Source: Cannabis sativa (taxonomy: Eukaryota; Streptophyta; Magnoliopsida; Rosales; Cannabaceae). Taken from it: a stretch of 64,000 nt of DNA. Position numbers and translations under genes: made by a program. The number at the start of each line of letters is the position of its first letter. Within the stretch, counting starts at the first letter, position 1. Positions 22,672-33,410 of the stretch are shown piece by piece. The DNA lies in NCBI RefSeq assembly GCF_029168945.1, contig NC_083604.1, forward strand, positions 66,170,211-66,234,210, written 5' to 3'. Under the pieces are notes generated by a model. That model did no database searches. It saw nothing but the letters and a program-made list of their open reading frames with translations, and had not been told where the DNA came from.

Positions 22672-23760
22672 CTAAGCAGAAGGCTTTGGCCTGGGAGCCC
22701 TTCTCTCCGCCGAGTCCCCAATATGAAGGGGCTTCCCAGCGATCGCCTGGCTTCTCCTCTCGACCGGGCTCCCCACACGAAGTGGCCTCCCGGAAGCTGC
22801 TTGAGCCTTGGAGTAAGCTTTCTCCTGAGCCTTCCGGTAGAGATAGTCCTGGTACTTCTTCTCGACAGTGGCGATGATCTCGTCCCAGAAGATCTTCTCC
22901 GCGGGAGGCGCCCTCACATTGGGACAGATAACCCTGGAAAGGTTAGAGTCCTCCACAGATTGGTGCAGCAGGATGAGCTTGGCCTTCCGGCAATTCTCCG
23001 TCGTAACCAGGCCCCCGACGTCGAGGTCCGCCCGGTCATAAGTGGCGAAGGCCTGGGCTCTCCGAAGAAAGACCTGAGTAGGCGCGGTCCGCTCATAAGG
23101 GGGAATCCTAACCCACTCTGTGAGGAGCTCCAGATGTTCCACCGCTCGGAACCCGTAAGAGAAGAAAAAACGATGGCGATACTCCTTCACATGAGTTTTC
23201 CTATTATAAGGGACCACCCCATCATTGGCAGGGTCGGCTCGGAATCCATAAAAACCGTCTTTAAGTTTGTCCCCCTTCTTGGGGACGGAAACAAGTTCAT
23301 AAAAATACAATATCTCCGCCGGGCTGGGAGAGCCCCATCCCCGGGCGAAGTAAAAAATAAATAAGCCTAAGAGCAGGCGATATGCTTGAGGAATAAGTTG
23401 GTATGGCGCAAGGCCGACAAAAACTAAAAAATTAACAAAGTAGTCCTGGAGAGGAAGCATGGCCCCGGCCATCAAGTGCGTCTGGCTCCAAGCCCCGAAG
23501 TCGTCGTAGTTGTGGTTTGGCGTCTCCACATCACGAGTTGGCCGGTGGTACGTCCCGGATGTGGAAGGCTTGATTCCAGCTACCTCCACGATGTTCTCCA
23601 ACTGATGGGGGCAAGTTAGAGTAGAGTGAAGCTCTGCCGCCTCCCATCCGGTGGCCCGAGACTTATACCCCTCCTGGGCAACGGGACCCAGCGAGACATC
23701 TTCGAGGGTCGCCAGACGCTTACCACTCTTCTTGGATGACTTTGAACCAGAAGCAGACAT
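22672..23760 (-). CDS. Tat1 antisense gene, main conserved exon
   Basis: A 362-codon frame starts right behind the splice acceptor. The start MSASGSKSSKKSGKRLATL is basic. The middle (PLQDYFVNFLVFVGLAPYQLIPQAYRLLLGLFIFY, about residues 105-140) resembles the domain known as putative gypsy-type transposon (Pfam Transposase_28). A helical, basic C-terminus (IIATVEKKYQDYLYRKAQEKAY) follows. The same arrangement, including a conserved YRTVLAFY-like block, recurs in Tat2 at 63658-62758. No nuclease or polymerase motif is visible. Domain recall is from memory of the family. Confidence 0.6.
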   Translation of the reverse strand: MSASGSKSSKKSGKRLATLEDVSLGPVAQEGYKSRATGWEAAELHSTLTCPHQLENIVEVAGIKPSTSGTYHRPTRDVETPNHNYDDFGAWSQTHLMAGAMLPLQDYFVNFLVFVGLAPYQLIPQAYRLLLGLFIFYFARGWGSPSPAEILYFYELVSVPKKGDKLKDGFYGFRADPANDGVVPYNRKTHVKEYRHRFFFSYGFRAVEHLELLTEWVRIPPYERTAPTQVFLRRAQAFATYDRADLDVGGLVTTENCRKAKLILLHQSVEDSNLSRVICPNVRAPPAEKIFWDEIIATVEKKYQDYLYRKAQEKAYSKAQAASGRPLRVGSPVERRSQAIAGKPLHIGDSAERRAPRPKPSA

Positions 23761-24432
23761 GTTTCAATTCTGTAAAAAGAATTAAGATTCCAGCAGTTAG
23801 GCCCCATACCAAACCCTAAACCAAGAAAAAGGGAATGGGGGTCCCCTAACCGCTGGAAAGAGGCCCCCTCCGGACATCTGTCAAACAGGAAACCCTAGAA
23901 GGATTCCCTGGACAAGAGTCGGGTGCAATAAATTCACAGAAGACGACATCGCGCACCAAAGAAAAAGAAAGGGCAGAAAGTCGAAAGAGAGCGATCTCTC
24001 CTATGCCCTAAACAACCAGTATACGAAGAACGTACGGTCTTTTGACAAAAAATAGTAACAAATACGTGACAAGAGTAATCCTATCACAAGAAATGGTAAA
24101 TTTAGACCTGTTACGTGAACAATCTAAAAGTTTGCATTCCCAGAAACTTCAAATACAAAACCCAGAAAAAACGAGCAGATAAGTAAAAGCATGCCATGTA
24201 CATTAACAGTAAAGCAAGGGGTGCAAGAAACTTACAGTGAAGTGTTGAGACTGGGGGTTCTGCTGTAGATCAAACAAAGATAAGAAGGATTGACAGTAGT
24301 GAACGAAGATGGACTGGGAAAATTGCAAAGTGTTCAACAGTGTTTTCTTGGTCTGAGAATTTTTTCTCTCTGGGAAACTTGAGCAAAGTTGGCAAGAAAT
24401 GGGAAGTAACCGAAATGAAGGAAAGGTGGTGG

Positions 24433-24440
24433 CTTTTATA
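24433..24440 (-). promoter_or_regulatory. antisense TATA box in Tat1
   Basis: On the minus strand, CCTATAAAAGCC lies about 200 bp upstream of the GTAAGT donor of the first antisense exon and about 330 bp inside the 3' LTR. Its position and sequence suit a pol II core promoter for the antisense gene. Confidence 0.6.
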
Positions 24441-24756
24441 GGCAAAACTGCATGAGGAACAGGCACTATCACCTACCAATCGAACGGTTGGGGAAACGCA
24501 CGATTCGAATTCTCAAAGATCAACGGATCAGATTGATTTGTAATTAAGGCGGTGGAAACGTTTGAGTGTCCGTCTGACACCATTAATTCGCCGTATCAAT
24601 CAATGGGCGTGAAACGAATCGACCTCTGCAAAAAGTGAATCGCTGCATTAAAGGCCATCATTAAATGCACCCTCACGCGCTCAAAGCTCGTGCCAAGAAA
24701 CCGAGGAGTCAACCGGAGGTACTTGAGCAAGCCTTGTTTTATTTTTCAAATAAACA

Positions 24757-24772
24757 AGGCTTGGGGGGTAAA
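24757..24772 (+). promoter_or_regulatory. Tat1 polypurine tract region
   Basis: AAGGCTTGGGGGGTAAA immediately precedes the 3' LTR. The G-run is the expected primer site for plus-strand synthesis, though the tract is imperfect. Confidence 0.65.
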
Positions 24773-25558
24773 TGTTGCCCCTGATTTTGCCCAATATACG
24801 TGGACCAACCAGACAAGGACACGTGGATCAAGCAACTTATAATCCAAACTATTTGCTAAGTCTTTATACAACGAAGCAGCATCCGGGACATGTCTCCCGG
24901 AGAAGGCATATGGAACCCCATACGCTCCCGGAAGCCCAAGTAACGTTAAGGCATCTTCGCGAGGTGTCAGGTTTCCCCTGAGCAATCAAGTCGCATATAA
25001 TGCCGCATGGGAGGAAGCATGTTGGGACTGCTACACGCAATAAAGTCTGACGGCACAACCTCCAACCAGCAGCTACAAAGTAATGATCATTTAAGTCTAT
25101 CGACGGCTACACTGTGAAGAGTCACATCAGTCAAAAGACAATAAGGACATTCCACATAAAAGCCCTACAGCACCTAGGGATTTGACCATGCATTACTCAT
25201 GGTATATTCATTGGGAATGCCCAACTTTATGGACACTTACAGATACACTTGTACAATAGTTCTGGGGATCACCCCACTAAAAATACTATAAATACCCCCT
25301 CAAAGCTCATTAAATGAGATCGAGAATCTTGGGCTGCATAAGAGCAAGAAGAGTAAATACTCACCAAGAACATTCTTTGTATTTATAAGGGTGAAACACT
25401 CACCAAATACATTCTCTGTATTAAATACATCCATAAATACGATAGACTCGTGGACTAAGGCTCATTAACGCCCCAACCACGTAAAAATCCTTCTCTAATT
25501 TTCTTACAGCTCTATAATCTTATAATATTTTATTGGTTGCCGAAAACCTCGGTCAACA
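24773..25558 (+). repeat. Tat1 3' LTR
   Basis: 786 bp, colinear with the 5' LTR. About 13 substitutions and no indels were noted by eye. TATA box at 25287-25294. Followed by the target duplication GATAC. Confidence 0.95.
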
Positions 25559-25894
25559 GATACATATTTGAAAAGAGAAATTTTAGATGATTTAAATAGA
25601 GATTATAAATTTATTTGTTGTAAATATCTACACGTTAACAACATTTATATCTAAAAATTAATAATTGATTTATTAATATTTATATTAATAAACTAATAAA
25701 AAATTAAAATAATTAAAGAATTAGAGAGAAGAAAATATGATTTATTAAATAATAGTATAATATTAATTTATAGATTTATGCTTTAATAAAATATTAAAAT
25801 TGAGAGAATTAAGGAGAGAAGAGATAGTGAGATTAAATTGATTTTAGAGCGCCACATCACCGCCTCATATTTCTCCTTTATATATATATATAGA

Positions 25895-28436
25895 CTAGTA
25901 AAAAATTACGTGTGAAGCACGTATACTAAATTTTATGTTAAGTATTTTTATTTTATTTAAAAACGATACAATTAATAATTGAAGAAAAAATATATTAGTT
26001 ATTAGGTGAAATTATTATTATCTATATCTAAATAATGTAATTTATAATTTTAACAATAAAAAGTAAATACTGGATGCAATATATTAGTGTTTAAGAAAGC
26101 TTAATAATTTAACTGTAATATGTTCTTAAGATTATCCAAAACTAAACTAAAAATTTATGTTCAAATGCTAAAGAAAACACAACTTAAATGTGTGTAAAAT
26201 AAAAAAAAAATTAAAAATCAATCTCTAAATTGTTGATAATTGAAGATAATATCTTTCTAAAAAGTTATAGATAAGAAAAATAAAGATACTCGTAATAATT
26301 GGATTTTAATCTTTCTTTGCTTTGAAAGAGACAGTGTAATATTTATATTGTGAACTTTATATTCTAACTGGGTTTGCATATAATTGAATTGTCTATTTTT
26401 TTGTAAATAAATTGTATATGGTAGTGTCGACAAAGTGGCAGTATTCCTGCAAATAGTTATTTATTATCATTTAAGATGATACGACATGGTGTGAATAATT
26501 AATTTAATAAAAAAAATCTACTTAAGACAAGTAGAATGACAAGTTGAATTATTTTATTTATTTAAAAATACATCGTATAAGATTATTAGCCTTCAAAATG
26601 TAGAATAGCAAAGTTCCAAAGATCCGTGACTCCATAAACCACACAAAAACCTTGACGAGGAATCCAGCCATACGTGGTGCTAACACAAACAAAACCAGAG
26701 ACATAGTCAATTAACTTTCACTTCAGACAATACATACTTGACTTATTTCTTTCTCTCTTTCCCAATTAATTAATTCACTACGTTATACAATACATCATAA
26801 TTATCCAATCCATTTGTTAATTAATTAATGAATGATACTAATGGTCATACTAATATTCATTAGTATTGTTTTTGTTTTGATACACATAATGTAGGGTTTT
26901 TGACAAGTCTGGGTTGGTTGCTTTTAAATAAAAAGGGATCATAATCATTAGTCATATACATCTCAATCAAAGTATACCCGATTGATTCAATGCCTTCTCA
27001 AAGTCTTCCTCACTATTATTGACCTACAATTAATTGAAGTGGCAAACACAAAATTAAACTCTAAACACACATATTGTTAGTTTTATTTAAAGTTTGATTT
27101 TTTTTTTTAGATTTTTTCTATTTATATTGCTTAAGCAATAGTGCTTATGTATCTGAATCTTTGTTAAACTTAGGCCTATTAAAAAAGTTTTAGAAAAAAA
27201 AAAGTTATTAAAAAACATAAGAAAAAATTATATTGTCCAAATAATTTTTAGATGCTATATAGTTTGATCGTGACACAACAAATAATCATATATAATTAAT
27301 TGTTTTCACGTTTGACAGTAATGCCATTCTTCTATGGCAGGTACTTGAAGTCAATTTTCTGAAGTAAGACTTTTGCCCTTTGATACCATAAAAAACTCAA
27401 GAAAGAATCTTAATCAGCATTAAAAGTTAGTTATTATGCAAATTGGAAAAAATAAACTATTGACCTATTATCCCTCTATAGCTAACTACATGAGCACTCT
27501 AATTAATCAAATAAACCTTGACTACTTTACAAATATCACTACATGAGCACTCTAGTTAATAAAAATTTTGTACTACTCAATTGAAAACGACGTTGTGTTT
27601 GATTGTGATGATAAGTTGAGGGAAAGAGTTACGTCGGGCTTTAATGATTATAATGAACGTAATGAACTCATTATTAGAACTACGTGTTAATTAATCAAGG
27701 AGAGCTTAATTCTCTTTGTGTGAATATAAGTGGGGATGATTATTTGTTTATATAATCTATTTAGGATTGTGGTAAAGGAAATATCGTTGTGATCAGATCT
27801 TAAAATTGATTTTTTGCTCTTGAATTATGTGAGAGTTCTAGATGAAATAGTACAAAGAATATGTTCGTGTTACTGATAATAATAAGAATTATATGGATTC
27901 ATATTATATATTGCTAGTTTGACTTTTTTTTTTTTGGCTTTCTTCGTTAAATATTCACCGTTTTAGTTGTTGCGGATGTTTTTAGCTAAGATTTCTCTCT
28001 TTTCATCTTAGTTTTTTTGGCCTTATTAGTTTGATTTCTTTAAATATCAGTTCAAATATTAATGGGATTTGTTTTATTATTATTTTATTATATAATTTTT
28101 TTTAAATGGGTTGTGATTCTCGAATATTTAATATCAGTTCAAATATTAATGGGATTTGTTTTATTATTATTTTATTATATATAAATAATATTTTATTATT
28201 TTATTAAATAAAAATAAAAAGCATATTTAATATCAGTTCAAATATCAGTTCAAATATTAATGGGATTTGTTTTATTATTATTTTATTATATATAAATAAT
28301 ATTTTATTATTTTATTAAATAAAAATAAAAAGCCACCCATAAATTTCTCATAAACCAAGAATTCCAGTTATATAGATACACTTTATATAAAATAGAAATA
28401 GATAGATAGATAGATAGATAGATATATATATATAGA
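25895..28436 (-). mobile_element. Helitron B, minus orientation, non-autonomous
   Basis: On the minus strand the 3' end CTAG lies at 25898-25895, preceded by the TACGTGCTTCACACGTA hairpin. It directly abuts the TCTATATA start of Helitron A. A candidate 5' end is TCTATATATATATATC at 28436 downward, preceded by A. About 380 bp at the 3' end are clearly the same sequence as 9903-10285. The block at 28230-28402 matches 13180-13352, and a shorter motif is repeated at 28045, 28130 and 28230. No coding sequence of note. The 3' end is firm, the 5' end less so. Confidence 0.6.
28398..28434. repeat. GATA and TA microsatellite
   Basis: Six GATA units run into a TA stretch at the presumed 5' terminus of Helitron B. 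The repeat makes the exact terminus uncertain. Confidence 0.85.
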
Positions 28437-28523
28437 TTATGTAGAATATGTACTCGGGTATTTACATAGTTTACATGAAAAAGATGGCATTTAAAATAAA
28501 AATTTAACATATATATTTTATAT

Positions 28524-28771
28524 TGTTATAAAATAATATAAAATAATATAAAGTAGATGAGAAGAAAGAAGAAGATGAAGAGAGAAAGAGAAAGTGTGAG
28601 AATTTCTGAGTTATTTATTCCAATGGGGTGAACCCCTATTTATACAAATACAAGAGTGAGATATTAAGAAACTAAGAAAAAGGGAAACTAAGAAAAAGAT
28701 AAATGTTGATTACAATTAATGGTAATAAATAAAAGATTTGGACATCCACATAATTAATAATATTTATAACA
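28524..28771 (-). repeat. copia-derivative 3' LTR
   Basis: Starts TGTTATAAAAT and ends TTATAACA on the plus strand. It has one extra 10-bp unit (ATAATATAAA) relative to the other LTR. Confidence 0.92.
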
Positions 28772-28780
28772 CTCCCCCTT
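28772..28780 (-). promoter_or_regulatory. polypurine tract of the copia derivative
   Basis: The minus strand reads AAGGGGGAG directly before the 3' LTR. Similar GAGGGGGAG tracts recur upstream in the element at about 28857-28866 and 29424-29433. Confidence 0.8.
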
Positions 28781-28870
28781 GGATGTCCATAATAACTGCC
28801 TTATTAAAAATCTTGCTGAAAACTTGATCAAAGGAAAAAGAGTATAGTGTAAACTAACTCCCCCTCATTT

Positions 28871-29125
28871 AAGCATTTGTGGAGATCTTCTAATCGACGA
28901 ATTTCGATCTTATCTGCCGTCTTCTCAAATGTTGATGTTGGTAATAACTTTGTGAATAAGTTTACAAGATTGACACTTGATTAAATATGTTGAACACCAA
29001 TATGTATTTTCTTGAAGCGTATAAAGAAGAATTTCGTGGAATGTGTTCTAACTCTATCTCCTTCAATGTACCATCCTTTTAGTTGAGCGATGCAAGCAAT
29101 ATTATCCATAGAGAATTGCTTGGGT
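28871..29125 (-). pseudogene. relic of copia RNase H C-terminus
   Basis: The minus-strand translation gives DNIACIAQLKGWYIEGDRVR, then HSTKFFFIRFKKIHIG, one stop, then SSVNLVNLFTKLLPTSTFEK and IRRLEDLHK. This is the well-known end of copia pol, where NLADLFTK-type sequence is conserved. About 80 codons survive, with at least one stop. It shows that the element descends from an autonomous copia element in the same orientation. It lies close to the 3' LTR, where pol should end. Confidence 0.8.
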
Positions 29126-29237
29126 TGATACTTCTTTATTGAGTGTAATCCATATGTTTCCCGAATATGCTATGTCAATGATCTCACTCACACACATTTT
29201 CTACTTGTTTCATAAAATGCAAGTATGTTAACATGAT

Positions 29238-29433
29238 TTATAGTTGCCTCGTTAAAAACCTTGCCAGAAAAACCCAGTGGGACAAAATCTGAGCTAAGGA
29301 AAAGAGTACAATATATATTTCATATTCATAATTATTTGCAAGTTGCCTCGTTAAAAACCTTGCCAGGAAAACCCATAGGGACAAAACCTGAACTAAGGAA
29401 AAAAGAGTGCAACATGAATATGTCTCCCCCTCA
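29238..29433. repeat. tandem repeat of about 105 bp in the copia derivative
   Basis: The unit GTTGCCTCGTTAAAAACCTT through CTAAGGAAAAGAGT occurs at about 29244 and 29342, and a degenerate copy at 28797-28870. The first and last copies end in the complement of a GAGGGGGAG purine tract, so the plus-strand primer site has been multiplied with the repeat. Confidence 0.8.
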
Positions 29434-32400
29434 TGCACATATGATCCATAATTCTTTTGGTGATAATATATCTCATAAGATTATTGTTATCACTTTTAAA
29501 ATATCACCATATATAATCTTTGATCATATATTTTCTATAACTCTTCCAGAGTATGTATGGACTTTCTAAATTATAGATGAGGGGTTCGTGGAACATTAGT
29601 CTTTATCCAACTAATTGTATCATTCATGTGTGTACACAATTTTGTTCATACGAAAATTTAAAATTTCAAGTAGATATGAACATAACACATTAATGATAAT
29701 ATAAATTTCATTTGTGACAATGATGGTACTCCAATACCATATATATATTCCATCTTGTTTTATGATCTTAATTTCTATATCAAATGATCATATATCTATA
29801 ATTCTTGATACATATGAAGTACTTCAGGACTTCAATACTAATGAACAAACTTTATACATTAATATTTCTCGAAATACAAAAGAAATAAAAGTTTGTTCTT
29901 CAATTAATCAAAAACTCTTCAAGAGTCTATCACAACGTATAATTTACGTATTTATATTGCATAGACAACCATACGTATTTTTCAAATAATCATTTACTTA
30001 CATGTCTTTATTTCATACAAAGATCTTTGTCATATAGTGCGCGCGACTTTGAATTTATATCACTTAAGACATGTATTAAATTCTTCTAGAATTTTTAGAT
30101 AAGGCTTATTTCAAATTCTCACTATATTAGGAGCTCCAAATAAATAACCTTTTGTTGCAACATTTATGTGACGCTTATAAATCCTCATAAAATATATTCC
30201 AGGCTATAATCAAATCATGATTATATTTTCTCAATATTTAAGCCTTACTTCAATCAATCTCATGTCTATGCAAACTTTGTACAACAATTCATTATGTACA
30301 AATACATATATGCAAATTTCTCATTAGAAATATTTATTTGCACACCCTACAGGTCTTACTTCACTTTATGTGAGTAAATTTGCCTGGATTGCGTCATAAT
30401 ATTTTGGCCAAAAATCAAAATGTATGTCGATGATTCTCGACAAATCTAATACCATGATCCTTGCTATCGCATGTTAGTTTATTGCATATGCAAACATTCA
30501 ATATTTATTGTCGACAAAAATTTCAATAAATGATAATTTCCTCCCATATTGACATAACTTATAGAGATCTCTTTAAATTACATATTTTTCAAATATGTTT
30601 ATCATTTATAGGTACCTATATAGAATCACTTCAGGGATTCAATTATGATCAAATGTGTTATGTCTAACTTCTCTTGGGAGTCTTTTCGAGTACCGTTTTC
30701 ATCACGGTTATCATTTTAATACTTTATAACATTAAGGTATCTCCATGAGTACCTCTAGATTTAACAACTTCAGGGCAAATCAAATGAACATTTATTAATA
30801 ATTTCTACATTGTTCATTTACGCTTCAGGCGTTTTCAACTCATTCTATCTCAACTTTGAATAATATTGATTTGCAGTTGGTATATATCATTTTGAACTAT
30901 ATTGTTCTTATATACTTTGTGCAAGGATCATTTTTCAAAAATTATCATCGATCCCAACTGCTTCTCTCCCCCTGATCGAGAGAAATTTTAAAAATTGTGA
31001 TATCTAATAATATTAATATACCTGTAGGGATTTCAGTATATCACAATGAATCAATATTTGTTTAAACTCATATATACTATATGACATTGAACTTCAGGTT
31101 CAATAAACTTTAGTTTCAAGTTCAATCCTTATGAACTTAATTCATTTTTAAGAATGAGTCATACATGTATAATTAGAAATACATAAATTTACACATTTTG
31201 TAAATGCATGATTATATAATCTTATCACATCGCTAAGAAACTATGCAATAAAAATCTAACAATGGCTCAAGATTGTTAAGAAAATATAATTTAAATATTT
31301 TCTATGTGCAAATATATGCACATTCTTCTTTTGAGCCTTATAAATTAACAATGAGAAGAATCTTCTGGTTCTTCAACAAAATTTAGTCAAATTCTTTGAC
31401 AATTTATTGCATATGATTGATCATGTCAAAATAATTCAATTCATGAACTTCAGGTTCACTATAATTTATATTTCAATGAAACTTTCACAAGGTAATGTAA
31501 AATCACTACAACATATAAGTAATCATAAAAAGTTTCATTTTTATATACACGAATAATATAATTATATTATTCTCCAAAACATATACACTCTTCAGGAGTC
31601 ACTATTATGTTTATCAAACTTTATATTTCTTCAGGAATCACTATCATCAATTCAATGATGTGTATAATTTAAAAGATACATGACAACTTCATCATGTTAT
31701 TGTAATGGTCAAATAGATATAACCATAATATATCATTCATTTTTCCTGGTATCTTTTTAACAAGTCGTCTAATTTATTAATAGACTATTCATCAGTCTAA
31801 TTATCATGACTTGATATATTATATATTTAAATGTACAACCAGTACATATAATAAGTTATTTCTTATCACTTTTATAACTAGATAAAAGTTATACATCTAG
31901 GTACATACAAATATATTTTACTACTCCAAGTAGCAATTGTATGTAAGACTTCTTCAGGAAGCTTTTCAAATAATCATTTTGTGATTCTTTATCACTTTGA
32001 TTATATTGGATCACTAACAAATGTTAGTAAGTTATATATTCACTTCTGGGAATATGCAAACTGAATTATATAGTAACTATATATATACATATCATGTACT
32101 AACAATAGTTTGAAACTATTGATTTCAAGAAATAATAAAATATGTATATATTAATTTGCTTTTGGCATTGCCAATATATGTGAAATCTATATTCTTTGAA
32201 ATAGAATTTCATGTCTATTCATTCTCTTTAGGGAATGATATTTAAATATTCTAAATGTACAATAAATTTGTACAATTCACATTCTATTCAATAATCAAGT
32301 ATACTTTTATCTTGATTATAAGTATGTCCGTACTACAGGTACGCGACCACTATTATTCAATTCCACACATTATATATAAATTTCATGCACTTTGATTGTG

Positions 32401-33140
32401 TGTGGTATCTCATCTTTTGGTTGTTTCCACCTTTTTCTGGAAATATTTGAGTAGTAAATAATGTCATTGATTATTTAAAATCACTACATTCACTTCGGGG
32501 AATGACGTTGAACAAGTAGAACATTATTATAAATTTCTTAAAAATTTATTACTTGTTCATCCATAAAAATATAAGAAATTATTCAACAATATCTTTTACG
32601 ATATTTCAAAGAATATATGAATGCAATTTTTGCATAGTCTCCAAGATGTATGCAAAATTTAATCTTTAATATATGTCAGATTCAATAATTTCCAACATTG
32701 CAAGTAATAACAATGTATAATAACATGACTAATACGAGGAATCTTTAAAAGTAATTGACTTCAATTCGTATCATTCTCTGCAGGGAATGATGAACAATAA
32801 ATACATGCCTCATGTATTTAAATAACATTAGTCATTCTCATTGTTATTCTTATACTTTGATGTTTCAATGCAATTTTCTTAATATTCTTTTTGGATATTC
32901 AAAACCCACTATAAAATTGCATCAATAATAATCATTTTTAATGATTCTTTAGTTGTATTCACATAAATACAATCATTTTTTTTTGACAAATATAAAACAT
33001 TTACTTCAGGAAATGTTTGTCAAAATCTATATCGATATTAGATTACTTTTCATTGTCCTCAAAGAATACAAGAACATATATATAAATATGTATTCATCTC
33101 TTTCATTATATATCCATCAACTATATAATGAATATTACGT
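29434..33140 (-). other. noncoding interior with conserved-loop hairpins
   Basis: About 3.7 kb without coding potential. Short hairpins recur whose loop is CTTCAGG or a close variant on the plus strand (CCTGAAG in element sense) and whose stems differ but pair. Examples: 29815-29834 stem TGAAGT, 30623-30640 GAATC, 31086-31104 ATTGAA, 32036-32055 ATATTC, 32219-32238 TCATTC, 32770-32791 ATCATTC, 32995-33018 AAACATTT. See findings. Confidence 0.75.
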
Positions 33141-33410
33141 TTGCATAATCTTCAGGATATATGCAAGATTTTATTGAGGACGCATAATCATCAGGATATA
33201 TGCAATATTTTATCGAGGATGCATAATCTTCGGGATATATACAATTTTTTATCGATGATGCATAATCTTCAGGATATATGCAATATTTTATCGATGATGC
33301 ATAATCTTCAGGATATATGCAATATTTTATCGATGATGCATAATCTTTAGGATATATGCAATATTTTATCGATAATACATAATCTTTTGGATATATGTAT
33401 AATTTATATA
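33141..33410. repeat. 39-bp tandem repeat, about seven copies
   Basis: The unit GCATAATCTTCAGGATATAT followed by GCAATATTTTATCGATGAT repeats about seven times and decays to the right. Each unit is a hairpin TGCATA/TATGCA around the CTTCAGG loop. In the last copy the stem reads TACATA/TATGTA, a compensated change. A 69-codon frame through it (13-residue repeat) is a by-product. Confidence 0.88.

Larger units (their letters stand above)
20706..24410 (-). pseudogene. Tat1 antisense gene (multi-exon aORF)
   Basis: Downstream of integrase the minus strand carries a spliced-looking gene. A TATA box lies at 24440-24433. The first noncoding exon ends in a GTAAGT donor at 24235. A polypyrimidine-CAG acceptor at 23770 sits just upstream of the main ATG at 23760. 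A GTAAGT donor is present at 22628, and an acceptor TTCCCAG at about 21383 starts the last exon. Exons in order: a conserved domain (23760-22672), a middle part (about 22540-21647), and a coiled-coil C-terminus (21382-20706). Such antisense ORFs are known in Tat/Grande/Retand elements; their role is unknown. A stop at 22672 cuts the frame before the donor. Confidence 0.65.
13355..25558 (+). mobile_element. Tat1, full-length Ty3/gypsy Tat-lineage retrotransposon
   Basis: A 12.2-kb element with two 786-bp LTRs and a perfect 5-bp target duplication GATAC (13350-13354 and 25559-25563). Order on the plus strand: 5' LTR, primer-binding region, gag, protease, RT, RNase H, archaeal-type RNase H, integrase, noncoding spacer. 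An antisense gene, a purine tract and the 3' LTR follow. The second RNase H and the antisense gene behind integrase are Tat-lineage traits. The sense ORFs are broken by a handful of stops and frameshifts. By eye the LTRs differ at about 13 positions (under 2 percent), so the insertion is fairly young. Confidence 0.93.
9903..25894 (-). mobile_element. Helitron A, minus orientation, opened by two nested insertions
   Basis: On the minus strand the 3' end is CTAG at 9906-9903 followed by T, with a perfect 7-bp stem TACGTGC/GCACGTA at 9915-9931. The 5' end is TCTATATATATATATA at 25894 and downward, followed by a GATGTGGCGC segment, as usual for plant Helitrons. Removing the solo copia LTR (10632-12525) and Tat1 (13355-25558) leaves about 1.9 kb without helicase sequence, so it is non-autonomous. 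About 380 bp at the 3' end match Helitron B, and the block at 13180-13352 matches 28230-28402. Assigning both ends to one copy is an inference from this layout. Confidence 0.6.

Noticed and set aside
26580..26710. GC-richer patch in Helitron B resembling a gene scrap.
   Set aside because: Too short and without a recognisable motif or splice sites on either strand.
33141..33350. 69-codon frame with a 13-residue repeat.
   Set aside because: It is produced by the 39-bp hairpin repeat (39 is divisible by three). It has no start context or neighbours supporting a protein.
29434..33410. Regularly spaced short motif that might suggest a CRISPR-like or satellite array.
   Set aside because: Spacing is irregular except in the final 39-bp repeat, the conserved part is only a 7-8 base loop, and the context is a plant retrotransposon.
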